Assembly: GCA_038210655.1 (NCBI GenBank) | Contig: JBBQWM010000013.1 | Coordinates: 62,001-126,000 of the forward strand | Direction of reading: 5' to 3' | Length of the DNA stretch: 64,000 bases | Source: 54-19 sp038210655 | GTDB taxonomy: Bacteria; Chloroflexota; Chloroflexia; Chloroheliales; Chloroheliaceae | The notes under the pieces: generated by a model | What the model was told of the DNA's origin: nothing | The model's database searches: none | The model's input: only the letters and a program-made list of their open reading frames with translations | Position numbers and translations under genes: made by a program | In this document: positions 35,201-43,750 of the stretch, in pieces | How the letters are laid out: the number at the start of each line of letters is the position of its first letter | Position numbering within the stretch: the stretch's first letter is position 1

Positions 35201-38141
35201 TACAGGTAAAGGCGTAGAGTACCGGGACGGCCAGATTAAAAGCGATATAAGGGCTGATCCCGCTCAACTTGATCCAGGTCGCTACGAGGTATTGTCCATA
35301 ATAATAGTAATTGATATAGCCATCGGCGAACCAGGGGTCATAGGGTGGGAAGTAAGGGCTACGCAAAATGCCCAGCATGTGGGTCATTTCCATCGGTTTT
35401 TCGCCACCGTAGAAGGGATGCCACAAATCGGGGTTGCCCAGTCGGAACAGCACCCAACCCCCAAAGACTCCCAAAAAGAGGGTTTCTTCTAGCAAAATAA
35501 TCCGGCGGTGAGCCAGCAGCCACCCGGTCAACTCAACCCGGTTGTGCCACCAGAGCCAGGCCGAGAAAGCGGCGGTCAGCCCCAAAGCCAGCCAGGCTGT
35601 CCAGGCCGTATTCATCACCAACCGCGTCCAAACCATCAGCCAGATCACCAGAGCCACAATGACCGCGCCAAGCGGTTTTGCCAATATGTAGCCTCGGTCG
35701 GGCAAGCGGCGGCAGACCCGCCAGGCGATAGGCAGCGCGACCAGCCCTAGCAATTGGATCAGAGCAAACCAGACGACCACCGCCAACCATTGATTATCAT
35801 TAGCCGGTTTGTTCCAACTCATATCGTCGATGACCGGCAAGCGGTCTACCGGCTGATCGAGCAGGAGGGTCTTGCCATCTTCGCGGTATTGTCCAGCGGT
35901 AGCCGAGTCCAACACGCCGTCGCCCTGCCCGGCAAAACGTACCGGCAAATCCTTCGGGCCGGGGTAACGCTTGGCTACCCAGGGCGTTTTGGAGGCATTG
36001 GCAAACAGGCCGCGTATTTCCTCGTCGCTCAAAGGTTTGGTCTTTTTGAAGATCAAGACCTTTGGGTGATCGTAGACCGTAAAGCTTTCGTCGGCAGTAC
36101 TATCGTTGATTTCCCAGCCCAAAAGCGGGATTTTGGGATAATCGGTAAAAGTTGCGACGTTCTCGAAGCCAAGCTTGCCACTAAAGAGCAGTTCGTAATA
36201 ACGAATTTGGATCGGATAACGCCAGGGCAACTTGGACATTGTGGCATACAGCCGATTGCTGGCAATCGTAATATAGTCGGTCTTTTTTAGCTGATTGACG
36301 AAATAATCCACTTTGGCATCGTTGGGCAGATCGCCATACAAGTCCATCGAAACCGGGACACAACTCCCGTTCTGGTTCAAGACTTCCGGGTCGCACCAGC
36401 GCCGTGAGCCAAAGCTTTCGTTTGTGATGCGGGTCGGCAGCGATTCGTCCCAAAGCTCGTTCGAGTAGGACGCGCCGGGTGCTACGTTTTGCATCATCCA
36501 ACGGGTCGCCTGGTTCATGGTATGCTCACTGCTATAAATCTGGCTAAACGAGATGGCCCACACGCCCGCCCAGACAAAGGCAAACAGCCCGATCCCGCTC
36601 ATGATCCAACTGCGAAGAAGGGAAGGGGGAACAAGGGATGAAGGGTTAGCGGTCTGGCGCGGACGGAAGATTGCCCAGCGCTGGCCGGTCGCTTTTTTGG
36701 CGGTGGCAAACTCAACTACAAAGCGGGCCGCTAAGATCACCAGAATAGGGGTGATCGGGAGCAGATAGCGGTCAAACTTGGCTTCGGCAGTAAAGGTGGT
36801 CAGGCTGTAGACCAGCAAATAAACCACTAGCACCAGTTCGGTCTTGAAGCGGCGCGAAACCGCTTTCCAGAGGCTATAGCCTGTCCCGACCAGGGCCAGC
36901 AACCCCAATGGAATACCGAGGCCCCACTGCACTAGATTTCCGGCCTGATACAAAAATGGGATCGTCCCGACATATTGGCGCGTATAAGGAGCATCTGAGG
37001 TACCGCGTGACATTCCGGCTTCTTCGATCACGCGGGCGATCCAGGTGCTAAAGTCCAAAAAGGCGTAGGGCATGGCTATAAACCAGACTAGCACTGTAAC
37101 CAGCCCGACGATGATAAGGTTGAGCGAAGTACTGCGTAAAAGGCGGGGGCCGAGGGCTACCCCGTTCGGGCCGTAGCGCTCGGTTTCGGGGCCGGGTAGG
37201 GCTAACATGCGGGGCTGACCTGCTGTCTCGCCGCTTTCGTCGGCCCGTCCGTACAGACCATAAAGCAAGGTTGCCGTAACCGCCGCACTTATAACCGGAA
37301 CTGCGCTAATTTTGCAAGACAAAGCCAACCCGATAGCCGCCCCTAGTCCGATAGCGGTCTGCCATTTTTCCGACCGACTGAGCCGTACCGAGAGATAGAC
37401 CGCCAATATCATGAAGAAGGTCAGGGCGACATCAAAAGCGGCATAGTGGGCCAGTTGGATGTCCAGCACCGAGACGGACATAAAAGCTGCCGCCAAAAGA
37501 CCGATAGCATCACTCCGGTTGCGTCCAAGTGCAGGTCGAAAGACCAGCCGACCCAGCAAAAAGACCAGCCCAATTGTCCCCAGGCTAAACAGCCCCGACA
37601 AGAAGCGGCCTATCAACGTCAGGTGTTCCCAGTCGTACCAGACCTGCCCAGTGAGGCCACTCATCACATGCCCGCCGAACTTTATAAGATACATTGGGAA
37701 AGAGCCATAAGGAAACCAATGCGGGTTGAGCGGGCTATAACTGGCGTTCCAAAAATTGAGGGCTTCGGCTGGGATCGGCTGGTCGGGCGGGACAACATTG
37801 GCAGGCAGCTTGAAGGTTTGCCCATTGCTTTTGGCATTTAGATAGTTTTGGGCTTCATCGGGGGTCGGTGGGCGCAGGCTGCTCTTGCCGTTGGGGATAA
37901 AGAAGCTCAAACCACCAGGCGGGAACTCGGTATGCTGACGCGGCCCGTATTCGTCGGTGGTTAGCGGTACTTCATTAAGCCAGAGAGTGCGCTGGATAAT
38001 CGCCCGCTCGTCCGGGTGGAAAAACTGACCCTGGTCCCAATCGAGGGCCTGAAAGCGAAAGGCGGCCCCCACCAATAGGATCAGGCCCAGGGCGGCCCAC
38101 ACCAGGGTATCTCGCCGGTTTCTGGTAAAAAAAGCAATCAT
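32229..38141 (-). CDS. giant GT39-like/DUF2298/TPR fusion membrane protein
   Basis: A 1970-residue polytopic protein with three parts. Residues about 1-760 resemble GT-C glycosyltransferase 39 (ArnT/PMT-like) with FRFQALDWDQGQFFHPDERA at the start, where the acidic residues are the probable catalytic or metal site, and several membrane segments. Residues about 790-1750 form a DUF2298 domain (DPWFADGYINYYYYGQYL, TINEFPAFSFIYADMHAHLIALP, MNTVFKFYYQVWAL). The last 190 residues hold four TPR-like repeats (PHYNLGQYYYTKHNYDKAAEEL, NRVNPYHVLGDIYRDGGDIEKALAQYKKA). It probably transfers a lipid-linked sugar or polymer on the outer face of the membrane; the acceptor is unknown. Confidence 0.9.
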   Translation of the reverse strand: MIAFFTRNRRDTLVWAALGLILLVGAAFRFQALDWDQGQFFHPDERAIIQRTLWLNEVPLTTDEYGPRQHTEFPPGGLSFFIPNGKSSLRPPTPDEAQNYLNAKSNGQTFKLPANVVPPDQPIPAEALNFWNASYSPLNPHWFPYGSFPMYLIKFGGHVMSGLTGQVWYDWEHLTLIGRFLSGLFSLGTIGLVFLLGRLVFRPALGRNRSDAIGLLAAAFMSVSVLDIQLAHYAAFDVALTFFMILAVYLSVRLSRSEKWQTAIGLGAAIGLALSCKISAVPVISAAVTATLLYGLYGRADESGETAGQPRMLALPGPETERYGPNGVALGPRLLRSTSLNLIIVGLVTVLVWFIAMPYAFLDFSTWIARVIEEAGMSRGTSDAPYTRQYVGTIPFLYQAGNLVQWGLGIPLGLLALVGTGYSLWKAVSRRFKTELVLVVYLLVYSLTTFTAEAKFDRYLLPITPILVILAARFVVEFATAKKATGQRWAIFRPRQTANPSSLVPPSLLRSWIMSGIGLFAFVWAGVWAISFSQIYSSEHTMNQATRWMMQNVAPGASYSNELWDESLPTRITNESFGSRRWCDPEVLNQNGSCVPVSMDLYGDLPNDAKVDYFVNQLKKTDYITIASNRLYATMSKLPWRYPIQIRYYELLFSGKLGFENVATFTDYPKIPLLGWEINDSTADESFTVYDHPKVLIFKKTKPLSDEEIRGLFANASKTPWVAKRYPGPKDLPVRFAGQGDGVLDSATAGQYREDGKTLLLDQPVDRLPVIDDMSWNKPANDNQWLAVVVWFALIQLLGLVALPIAWRVCRRLPDRGYILAKPLGAVIVALVIWLMVWTRLVMNTAWTAWLALGLTAAFSAWLWWHNRVELTGWLLAHRRIILLEETLFLGVFGGWVLFRLGNPDLWHPFYGGEKPMEMTHMLGILRSPYFPPYDPWFADGYINYYYYGQYLVATWIKLSGISPYIAFNLAVPVLYAFTCTAGFSLVFNMTLKYKRHRARLDQTVDPERIGGPMTAGLFGMVIFAFVGNFDGFLQVLQRFKPIADLATNWGIYPDPVKRLEKFDYFRSSRVIPGTINEFPAFSFIYADMHAHLIALPYTLVAMALGFNLISTNWRGHSETKADGRPDFFQMTIGRLWQVFDRTLVTPIIAMIVIGFLGATNSWDLPTYLLVITAGFFLALFRRYFATKEQHDDTVGEDGLAIDEEQPLEARNQPKPRFTLPSVMIDLVLTGAVLGVTLVGSFGLYWNFFGHFYAFFSKIDFLPDRLPTYSYDNITTISGRTEFKYFLVIFILPLFLILSYLLWNGFNWSGRRSRLRPLASRPDGSDNQDYEEDEDELDDYEDAQPARPGASRQPQPYQPTLPGFGLRLKRPELALAMSGADAGSNSGWGRGSGPGFGAASPGPAFNRFARPWLIGLIAFSLFFIGVGIVAPNNWLVFMFALSLFTVCLVLTFVRPFDLRHSEQSAEALDESSMFMRVMLLGALGLIAVTEVIYLVDDMGGEYTRMNTVFKFYYQVWALITLAAAFGGYVVWMRWIAPSLSRPGGRSFWSRASRFIWIGLGALILFCVGLYPIQAIPSRLADRGSDPIPAATLDGRAYFKTLQYVSGMPNMPPGKVFDLRLDAQSLFEFYDKVKGTPVVLQASIWPYRGGGSWIPINTGLPTVLGWDHHERQQRWPGMVSNRSENGAKYGMIRQIYTTTSIQEALELLNHFHVTYIHLGTIERDGEVSDICDGGGACTYEPFMSEDGYAKFEQMTQLGLLEVAYQNPGVVVYKLTAKGESGVITGDPKVNGGTVTITDPKLSKLEAAIKAQPNTPQPHYNLGQYYYTKHNYDKAAEELLTVIKLEPNRVNPYHVLGDIYRDGGDIEKALAQYKKATEIPAPPDEIPPAFNKYGVALQMAGRYDEAIKQFDETLKRNNRFNEAYFHKGEVYEAQGKKDLALEMYQQTILNSQKRDDFWTVRSNQKIRELSGK

Positions 38142-38494
38142 TCCTAGTTATAAAATCCCTATGTCGTCGCGCCCAAAGCGCAGTTTGTTATTTGTCGGGA
38201 GGGGCCAGACCGTGACGTAATTGCCCATCTACAGCACCTATAAACGTATAACGTCAGCCAGGCCAGAAATGCTACATAAAATAAAACCGATTTGCCTTTG
38301 TCAGGGCTGATTTTAGCTTACTTATTGATTTATGGCAAGTGGTGTGCGACATATTTCATTATCTAGCAAGGCGGGATTGTGTTATGTTATAATTCAGAAC
38401 ATTGCAAAGCATTAAGTAATATCAAGGATTCGTTAAAAGTTGCTGGAGTTACTCATACGAATTACATAATCCTTTACCTTTTAGGAAGCAGTTT
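38142..38494. other. divergent region upstream of the PRTase-NADAR module
   Basis: About 350 bases, becoming strongly AT-rich towards the right. No gene seen. A TATAAT at 38388-38393 could be a -10 element for the rightward module, but its -35 region is weak. Confidence 0.4.
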
Positions 38495-39583
38495 ATGGAT
38501 AGCGTCCAACGTAACGAAAAATTACAATCTATCGCAAACAAAATTGCCGATTATCGCCAGGGTGAAATTGCTGTTCCTACTCCCGACCACGTAGATAGAT
38601 GGGTTAAGCAATTCAGACAATTTAACCCGGATTACGAGGCTGTAATACTTCAAGAGATGGATCACGTGTTGGAAAAGTATTATATATCCAAAGAAAGAGC
38701 GCACGAATATATCAAAGGTCTTTTAAAATCTAAAAGACATTTTGGTTCAGACCCTAAAACTGTTCTAAAGGATACTTTATTCCTCAATATACAGAGAAAA
38801 GGCAGCAGTCAGAAAGATTTGCTTCTTTTAGCCAAAGAAATTCTAAAAACAGAATATAACCTAAATATAAAAGATTGTGGTACTTCTCCCAAAATTTATG
38901 TTTACCTGGACGATTGTTTGTTTACTGGCAATACGGCAGTACATGATATAAGAAAGTGGGCTACGCAAGCTATTAAGGGTACACAACTACAAATATTTTT
39001 CTTCGTATCCCACAAAAATGGTTGGGAATATCTAAAGAATGAAAATGGAGCGTACGACCAACTAAAGGACATTACAGTTACATATCGAAGTATAAAAGAG
39101 TTAAAAGATGCTACCAAATTATCTGTAAAAACTGAATGTCTATGGCCTGTAGAATTAGTTGGTGACACTAAAGTTGATCTCTATATTAATGCAGTGAAAC
39201 AACGTTGTCACGGGAAAAATTTTAGCCCTCGTTTATTCCGACCAAAAAGCAAAATGATTATGCAGGAAACCATCTTTACTTCATCACGGAACCGCGAGAC
39301 TATAGAACAGGCCTTTTTGCAAGCTGGTGCTTTAATTGCCTCGTTACCAAGAACCCCTAAACCTGAAATACGTCCTCTAGGTTATGAGTATTTTGAATCA
39401 TTGGGTTTTGGTGCTTTTGTAGTTACATATCGCAACTGTTCTAATAATTGTCCACTTGCTTTATGGTGGGGGGATACCACTATGCCAGCCTCGCATCCTT
39501 TTAGCAAATGGTATCCTCTTTTTCCGCGTAGAGTAAATGAGGCATCGAGTGGGTCAGGCGATGATTTTTTGATGGAATTTTAG
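38495..39583 (+). CDS. phosphoribosyltransferase-like (PRTase-CE type) protein
   Basis: The segment KIYVYLDDCLFTGNTAVHDI (residues about 133-152) fits the PRPP-binding loop of type I phosphoribosyltransferases (DDxxxTGxT; D139, D140, T144, G145, T147). Around it the fold is PRTase-like, but no known hood domain is seen, and the C-terminal half ends NNCPLALWWGDTTMPASHPFSKWYPLFPRR. This layout matches the PRTase-CE proteins reported in surveys of prokaryotic conflict systems. The gene is AT-rich compared with its neighbours and followed after 10 bases by a NADAR gene, suggesting acquired DNA and a joint function. TTAGGAAG lies 7 bases before the ATG. Whether it makes or consumes a nucleotide is unknown. 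Confidence 0.82.
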   Translation: MDSVQRNEKLQSIANKIADYRQGEIAVPTPDHVDRWVKQFRQFNPDYEAVILQEMDHVLEKYYISKERAHEYIKGLLKSKRHFGSDPKTVLKDTLFLNIQRKGSSQKDLLLLAKEILKTEYNLNIKDCGTSPKIYVYLDDCLFTGNTAVHDIRKWATQAIKGTQLQIFFFVSHKNGWEYLKNENGAYDQLKDITVTYRSIKELKDATKLSVKTECLWPVELVGDTKVDLYINAVKQRCHGKNFSPRLFRPKSKMIMQETIFTSSRNRETIEQAFLQAGALIASLPRTPKPEIRPLGYEYFESLGFGAFVVTYRNCSNNCPLALWWGDTTMPASHPFSKWYPLFPRRVNEASSGSGDDFLMEF

Positions 39584-39593
39584 GTGGTGTTTT

Positions 39594-40232
39594 ATGTCGC
39601 AATTACTGGAACATCGGATATATGATCGACGAAATTGCGTAGTTTTTCTTAAAACTAACGAGGAATACGGTGGACTTTCCAATATGGCTGGTGGCTACCC
39701 TTTGAATGTCAATGGGGTACCTATTTTAACCGCTGAGGCTCTTTATCAAGCCTGCCGCTTTCCTCATTTGCCTCAGATTCAGCGTATTATCATTGCCCAA
39801 AACAGCCCGATGACTGCTAAGATGAAAAGCAAACCTTATCGTCAAGACTCGCGATCAGATTGGGATAGAATTCGGATAAAAGTTATGCGTTGGTGTCTAC
39901 GGGTAAAGCTGGCTCAAAATTGGGATAAATTTAGCCAACTACTACTCTCGACCCAGGACAAACCAATTGTAGAGCAATCCTCACGCGATTTATTTTGGGG
40001 AGCTAAAGCTGGGGAAGATGCTACTTTAGTTGGCACTAACATTTTGGGACGGTTGTTAATGGAGTTGCGAGGATTATTGACCGAACCAGACTCTACAAGC
40101 CTAAAAGTAGTTGCACCGTTAGAGGTACCCGATTTCTTGCTTTATAGCGAGCAAATCGGACTAATTTCAGCCTTTAGTGCTGTGCCATTATTGCCGGGCT
40201 TTGATGCTCAGGTTAAAACTAATTATAGATAA
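39594..40232 (+). CDS. NADAR-domain protein
   Basis: Motifs of the NADAR (YbiA-like) family are complete: EEYGGLSNMAGGYPLNVNG, TAEALYQACRFP (Glu48), QNSPMTAKMKS, RSDWDRIRIKVMRW and VEQSSRDLFWGAK. Characterised members are N-glycosidases: YbiA cleaves riboflavin intermediates and other members remove ADP-ribose from guanine in DNA. Length of 212 residues is slightly longer than YbiA because of a C-terminal extension (VAPLEVPDFLLYSEQIGLISAFSA). It starts 10 bases after the PRTase stop, with AGGTGG upstream. Same AT-rich composition. Likely role is to remove or repair an ADP-ribosyl or ribosyl modification linked to the PRTase product; this is inference. Confidence 0.9.
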   Translation: MSQLLEHRIYDRRNCVVFLKTNEEYGGLSNMAGGYPLNVNGVPILTAEALYQACRFPHLPQIQRIIIAQNSPMTAKMKSKPYRQDSRSDWDRIRIKVMRWCLRVKLAQNWDKFSQLLLSTQDKPIVEQSSRDLFWGAKAGEDATLVGTNILGRLLMELRGLLTEPDSTSLKVVAPLEVPDFLLYSEQIGLISAFSAVPLLPGFDAQVKTNYR

Positions 40233-40269
40233 TGAACAGATTGTAGAATTGTAGAAGGGGAAAACGAAA

Positions 40270-42867
40270 GTGGCTGTTAATTTGAATAATCTCAACTTTA
40301 ACCAGGTTTGTCGGCGTGTGGATAGTTTGGTCGAGGAAGCAGCGCGGGCTGGGCAGGGACGTGGGCCACGTCCGTTTGCGCTACCGGGCGATAAGCCTCA
40401 CTATGCACCCGACCGCGAATACGCTCTCAAGCATATTTTTATCGACATTGCCCTCGATTTCGACCAGAAGCAAGTCAGTGGCAAGGCTTCCACGACCCTT
40501 TCGCCGGTCAACAACGATTTGCGTGAACTGACCTTTGATGCTGCCGATATGACGATCAACGCGGTACGTTTGAACGGGGTTAAGTTGAACTATCGCCACG
40601 AGGACGGCAAGTTGCACATTACCCTTAACGAGCCATACGACGCGGGCGACGAATTGACGCTGGCGATTGAATATAGCGCCCAGCCGACGCGGGGTCTTTA
40701 TTTTATCGCGCCGGAGCCAGAGTATCCCCACAAAGTAGCCCACGTCTGGAGCCAGGGTCAGGATACCGACAACCACTTCTGGTTCCCCTGCTTTGATGCG
40801 CCCAACCAAAAATGTACTACCGAAATGCGGGTGGTTGTGCCAGATGAATTCTTCGCGCTCTCGAACGGGGCGCTGATCGAGACTAACCATGATACTGCTG
40901 CCCAAACCAAGACTTACCACTGGAAGCAGGCGATCCCTCATAGTAGCTATCTGGTGACGCTGGCTGCCGGGCCGTTTACCGAGATCAAGAACCAGTGGGA
41001 AGGTGTCGAAGTCCCTTACTATGTGCTGCCGGGCCGCGAGGAAGAAGCCAAAATCTCGCTTGGCAACACGCCCCAGATGGTCGAGTTCTTTTCATCCAAG
41101 ATTGGGGTGCGCTATCCTTATGAAAAGTATGCGACGGTCTGCGTCCAGGATTTTATCTTTGGTGGTATGGAGAACACGACTGCGACAACCCTGACCGATA
41201 CGACCTTGCACGATGCCCGCGCTCATCAGGATTATAACAGCGATCCCTTGTTGGCTCACGAACTGGCTCACCAGTGGTTCGGCGATTTGCTGACCTGCCG
41301 GGATTGGTCACACGGTTGGCTCAACGAGGGTTTTGCAACCTATTTCGAGGCGCTCTGGCGTGAGCATTACGAGGGCCGCGACGACTTTATCTATGAGATG
41401 CGCGGCAATGCTCATTCTTATCTGTCGGAGGATAGTAGCCGCTACCGCCGCCCGATTGTAGCCTACACTTTTAACCAGCCGATTGATCTCTTTGATCGTC
41501 ACCTTTACGAAAAAGGTTCGCTGGTGCTGCACATGCTCCGCTATATGTTGGGCGAGGAAGGTTGGTGGAAGACGATCAACCACTATGTGACCAAGTATCA
41601 GGGCCAAAATGTGATTACAGCCGATTTGGAGCGGGCCGTCGAAGAAGCGACGGGCCGCAACTTGCAGCCTTTCTTCGAGCAGTGGGTCTATAAGGCGGGC
41701 TACCCGACTTTCAAGCTGGCTATGGAGTGGGACGAGACCAATAAGACCGCCAAGTTTTCGGTTGCTCAGACCCAGAAGATCGACTACGAAAATCCACTCT
41801 TTACCATGCCGGTCGAGATTGCTTTTGTAATGCAGGACGGGCAACGCGAGACTTTCAAGGTGCAGCTTGAGGAAAAGGAGCAGAATTTTTATTTCCGGCT
41901 ACCATCGCGCCCGGTCTTTAGCTCGTTTGACCCTTCCAACTGGATACTCAAGACGGTCGATTGGAAGCGCCCAAAAGAGGCTTTGATCGCCCAACTTGAG
42001 AAGGATACCGAAGCTTTTGGGCGGTTGACTGCCGCACATGCCCTCGGCAAGTTGGGGGGCAACGAAGCGGTTGAAGCGCTTGAGAAGGCTCTCAAGGGCG
42101 ATGCTTTTTGGGCAGTACGGGCCGAAGCAGCCTCGGCATTGGGAGTGGCCCGCAGTGGTGGTGCAGAAAAGGCGTTGCTGGCAGCCCTACCCGACGAGAA
42201 ACACGCCAAAGTCCGCCGGGCGATTGCCTACGCTCTGGGCGAATTCCGCGATGAAGCAGCCGCAACTGCTCTATCGGGCCTCCTGGCAGGCGATATAACC
42301 GATATTATCGAAGGGTCGGCGGCCTATGCTCTCGGCAAGACCCGCCAAGCTACTGTCTTTGATACCCTCAAGACGGCCTTAGAGCGCGACTCGTTTAACC
42401 AGGCGGTGCGGTCGGGTGTGTTCTCCGGCCTGGTGGCCCTCAAGGACGAGCGGGCTATTCCGGTCGCCCTGGAATGGACGGCCTATGGCAAGCCCGACCT
42501 GGCCCGTTACGCTGCTATCGGAGCGCTCGGTTCGCTCGGCAAACTGGTGGAGGATAAGGCAAAAGAGCAGGTGATCGACCGACTCAAGGAGCTTTTGGAG
42601 GATAAAAACTGGCGCTCCCGGATCACCGCGATCAGTGCGGCGCAGACGTTGGGCGACCCGGCCTTGATCCCGCTTTTGCAACGCAAGGTTGACCAGGACG
42701 ATGACGGTCGTGAAGTACGCCGCTCCCGCGAGGCGATCATGGCGATCCGCGAACACAGCAGCCAGAACGAAGAGGTCAAAAAGCTGCGCGAAGACCTCGA
42801 CAAAGTTCAGACCGAAAACCGCGAGTTGCGTGATAGGTTGGAGAGTGTGGAGCAGCGGCTGAAATAG
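40270..42867 (+). CDS. M1-family aminopeptidase with C-terminal HEAT repeats
   Basis: Residues about 40-460 form the M1 metallopeptidase: GGMENTTATTL (about 298) for substrate recognition, zinc motif HELAHQWFGDLL (about 330) with the third ligand in NEGFATYFE (about 352), and a catalytic Tyr region (LYEKGSLVLHMLRY). The last 290 residues hold about six HEAT-like helical repeats (AAHALGKLGGNEAVEALEKAL, AVRAEAASALGVARSGGAEKALL) and end in a coiled coil (EEVKKLREDLDKVQTENRELRDRLESVEQRL), an unusual addition. It releases N-terminal amino acids from peptides; no signal peptide, so probably cytosolic. GTG start at 40270 with AAGGGGAAAAC upstream. Confidence 0.94.
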   Translation: MAVNLNNLNFNQVCRRVDSLVEEAARAGQGRGPRPFALPGDKPHYAPDREYALKHIFIDIALDFDQKQVSGKASTTLSPVNNDLRELTFDAADMTINAVRLNGVKLNYRHEDGKLHITLNEPYDAGDELTLAIEYSAQPTRGLYFIAPEPEYPHKVAHVWSQGQDTDNHFWFPCFDAPNQKCTTEMRVVVPDEFFALSNGALIETNHDTAAQTKTYHWKQAIPHSSYLVTLAAGPFTEIKNQWEGVEVPYYVLPGREEEAKISLGNTPQMVEFFSSKIGVRYPYEKYATVCVQDFIFGGMENTTATTLTDTTLHDARAHQDYNSDPLLAHELAHQWFGDLLTCRDWSHGWLNEGFATYFEALWREHYEGRDDFIYEMRGNAHSYLSEDSSRYRRPIVAYTFNQPIDLFDRHLYEKGSLVLHMLRYMLGEEGWWKTINHYVTKYQGQNVITADLERAVEEATGRNLQPFFEQWVYKAGYPTFKLAMEWDETNKTAKFSVAQTQKIDYENPLFTMPVEIAFVMQDGQRETFKVQLEEKEQNFYFRLPSRPVFSSFDPSNWILKTVDWKRPKEALIAQLEKDTEAFGRLTAAHALGKLGGNEAVEALEKALKGDAFWAVRAEAASALGVARSGGAEKALLAALPDEKHAKVRRAIAYALGEFRDEAAATALSGLLAGDITDIIEGSAAYALGKTRQATVFDTLKTALERDSFNQAVRSGVFSGLVALKDERAIPVALEWTAYGKPDLARYAAIGALGSLGKLVEDKAKEQVIDRLKELLEDKNWRSRITAISAAQTLGDPALIPLLQRKVDQDDDGREVRRSREAIMAIREHSSQNEEVKKLREDLDKVQTENRELRDRLESVEQRLK

Positions 42868-42944
42868 TTATCTCGCTAATTGAGAAGACGGTTGCTGGCA
42901 GACAAAGCAAAGTCAGCACCGTTATTGTCAGGTTTTCGGTTTTG

Positions 42945-42989
42945 TTCCCAAACGCCTGGGAAAGCTTCCCAAATTTTTGGGAATATAAT
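42945..42989 (+). promoter_or_regulatory. two palindromic operators and -10 box before the NTF2-like gene
   Basis: Two perfect TTCCCA-N6-TGGGAA sites at 42945-42962 and 42966-42983 have centres 21 bases apart (two DNA turns). TATAAT at 42984-42989 follows at once. The middle, TGGGAAAGCTTCCCA (42957-42971), is itself a perfect palindrome. This looks like a tandem operator for an unknown dimeric regulator that would block or position the polymerase. Confidence 0.7.
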
Positions 42990-43024
42990 CTCTATTGCCA
43001 GGAAACCTTTTGGGCTAAACTCAG

Positions 43025-43042
43025 GGTGTAGTAAGTTACACC
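43025..43042 (+). promoter_or_regulatory. inverted repeat GGTGTA-N6-TACACC in the leader
   Basis: A perfect 6+6 inverted repeat with a 6-base spacer, 29 bases before the ATG at 43071. It could be a second operator or a leader hairpin. Confidence 0.45.
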
Positions 43043-43070
43043 TATTTTAGTTCAGAAGGGAGATAACCAG

Positions 43071-43709
43071 ATGAAGCATTTCAGGTTAAAGTTAGGGTTA
43101 GGGCGGAGTATGATGGCGGCTTTGCTGCTGACCCTCATGCTCGTTCCGGCGGTAGCTCAGGCTCAGACCACCGACCCTAGTCAGGTATTCAGCAACTATT
43201 ATCAAGCCTTTAAAACCGGGAATTTGGAGGGAATGATGGCCCAATATGCCGATAACGCCGTCTTCAAATACCTTCCCGCCGCCCCTTTTCCCGGCCCTGC
43301 TACTTACAATGGCCTCACTGAAATCCGGCAGGTCGAAAAGGGAGCAATTGATGCTAACTTAAAACCTAACTGCGCTACGCCGATAGTTCAGGGTACTAAT
43401 GTTTCCGTTGATTGTACCGCTACTCTTGCCAGCCTGCCTTTTGCTTTTAAGGAAACTTTCAACATTCAGAACGGGAAAATCGTTTCCAACACCGTCGAAT
43501 ATACGCCGGATACCTATGCCAAACTGAAAGCTCTAGCTGCGAGCCAGAGTCAGGGTGGCGCTCCTGGTGCGCCTAATACTGGGTCTGGCGGAGTGACTAA
43601 CTCCCCTACGCTACCAACAAATCTAGTCTGGTTGGTCGCTGTCAGTGGGGTGGTAGTACTGACGGCCCTGGCCCTGCTGGTGGTAGCTCGAAGGCGCAAG
43701 ATGCGCTAA
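43071..43709 (+). CDS. secreted NTF2/SnoaL-like protein with C-terminal membrane anchor
   Basis: A signal peptide (MMAALLLTLMLVPAVAQAQ) is followed by an NTF2-like domain (SQVFSNYYQAFKTGNLEGMMAQYADNAVFKYLP...TYNGLTEIRQVEKGAI, then FNIQNGKIVSNTVEY). A Gly/Ser/Pro linker leads to a hydrophobic helix (LVWLVAVSGVVVLTALALLVV) and a basic tail RRRKMR. The end resembles a sorting or stop-transfer signal, although no LPxTG is present (LPTNL precedes the helix). The domain is probably displayed on the outer face. The ligand is unknown. Good AGAAGGGAG ribosome site. A double palindromic operator upstream indicates tight regulation. Confidence 0.82.
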   Translation: MKHFRLKLGLGRSMMAALLLTLMLVPAVAQAQTTDPSQVFSNYYQAFKTGNLEGMMAQYADNAVFKYLPAAPFPGPATYNGLTEIRQVEKGAIDANLKPNCATPIVQGTNVSVDCTATLASLPFAFKETFNIQNGKIVSNTVEYTPDTYAKLKALAASQSQGGAPGAPNTGSGGVTNSPTLPTNLVWLVAVSGVVVLTALALLVVARRRKMR

Positions 43710-43750
43710 AATGAAATGGGCTGTCTCAGCTGTTAGATAATTATTTTCAA

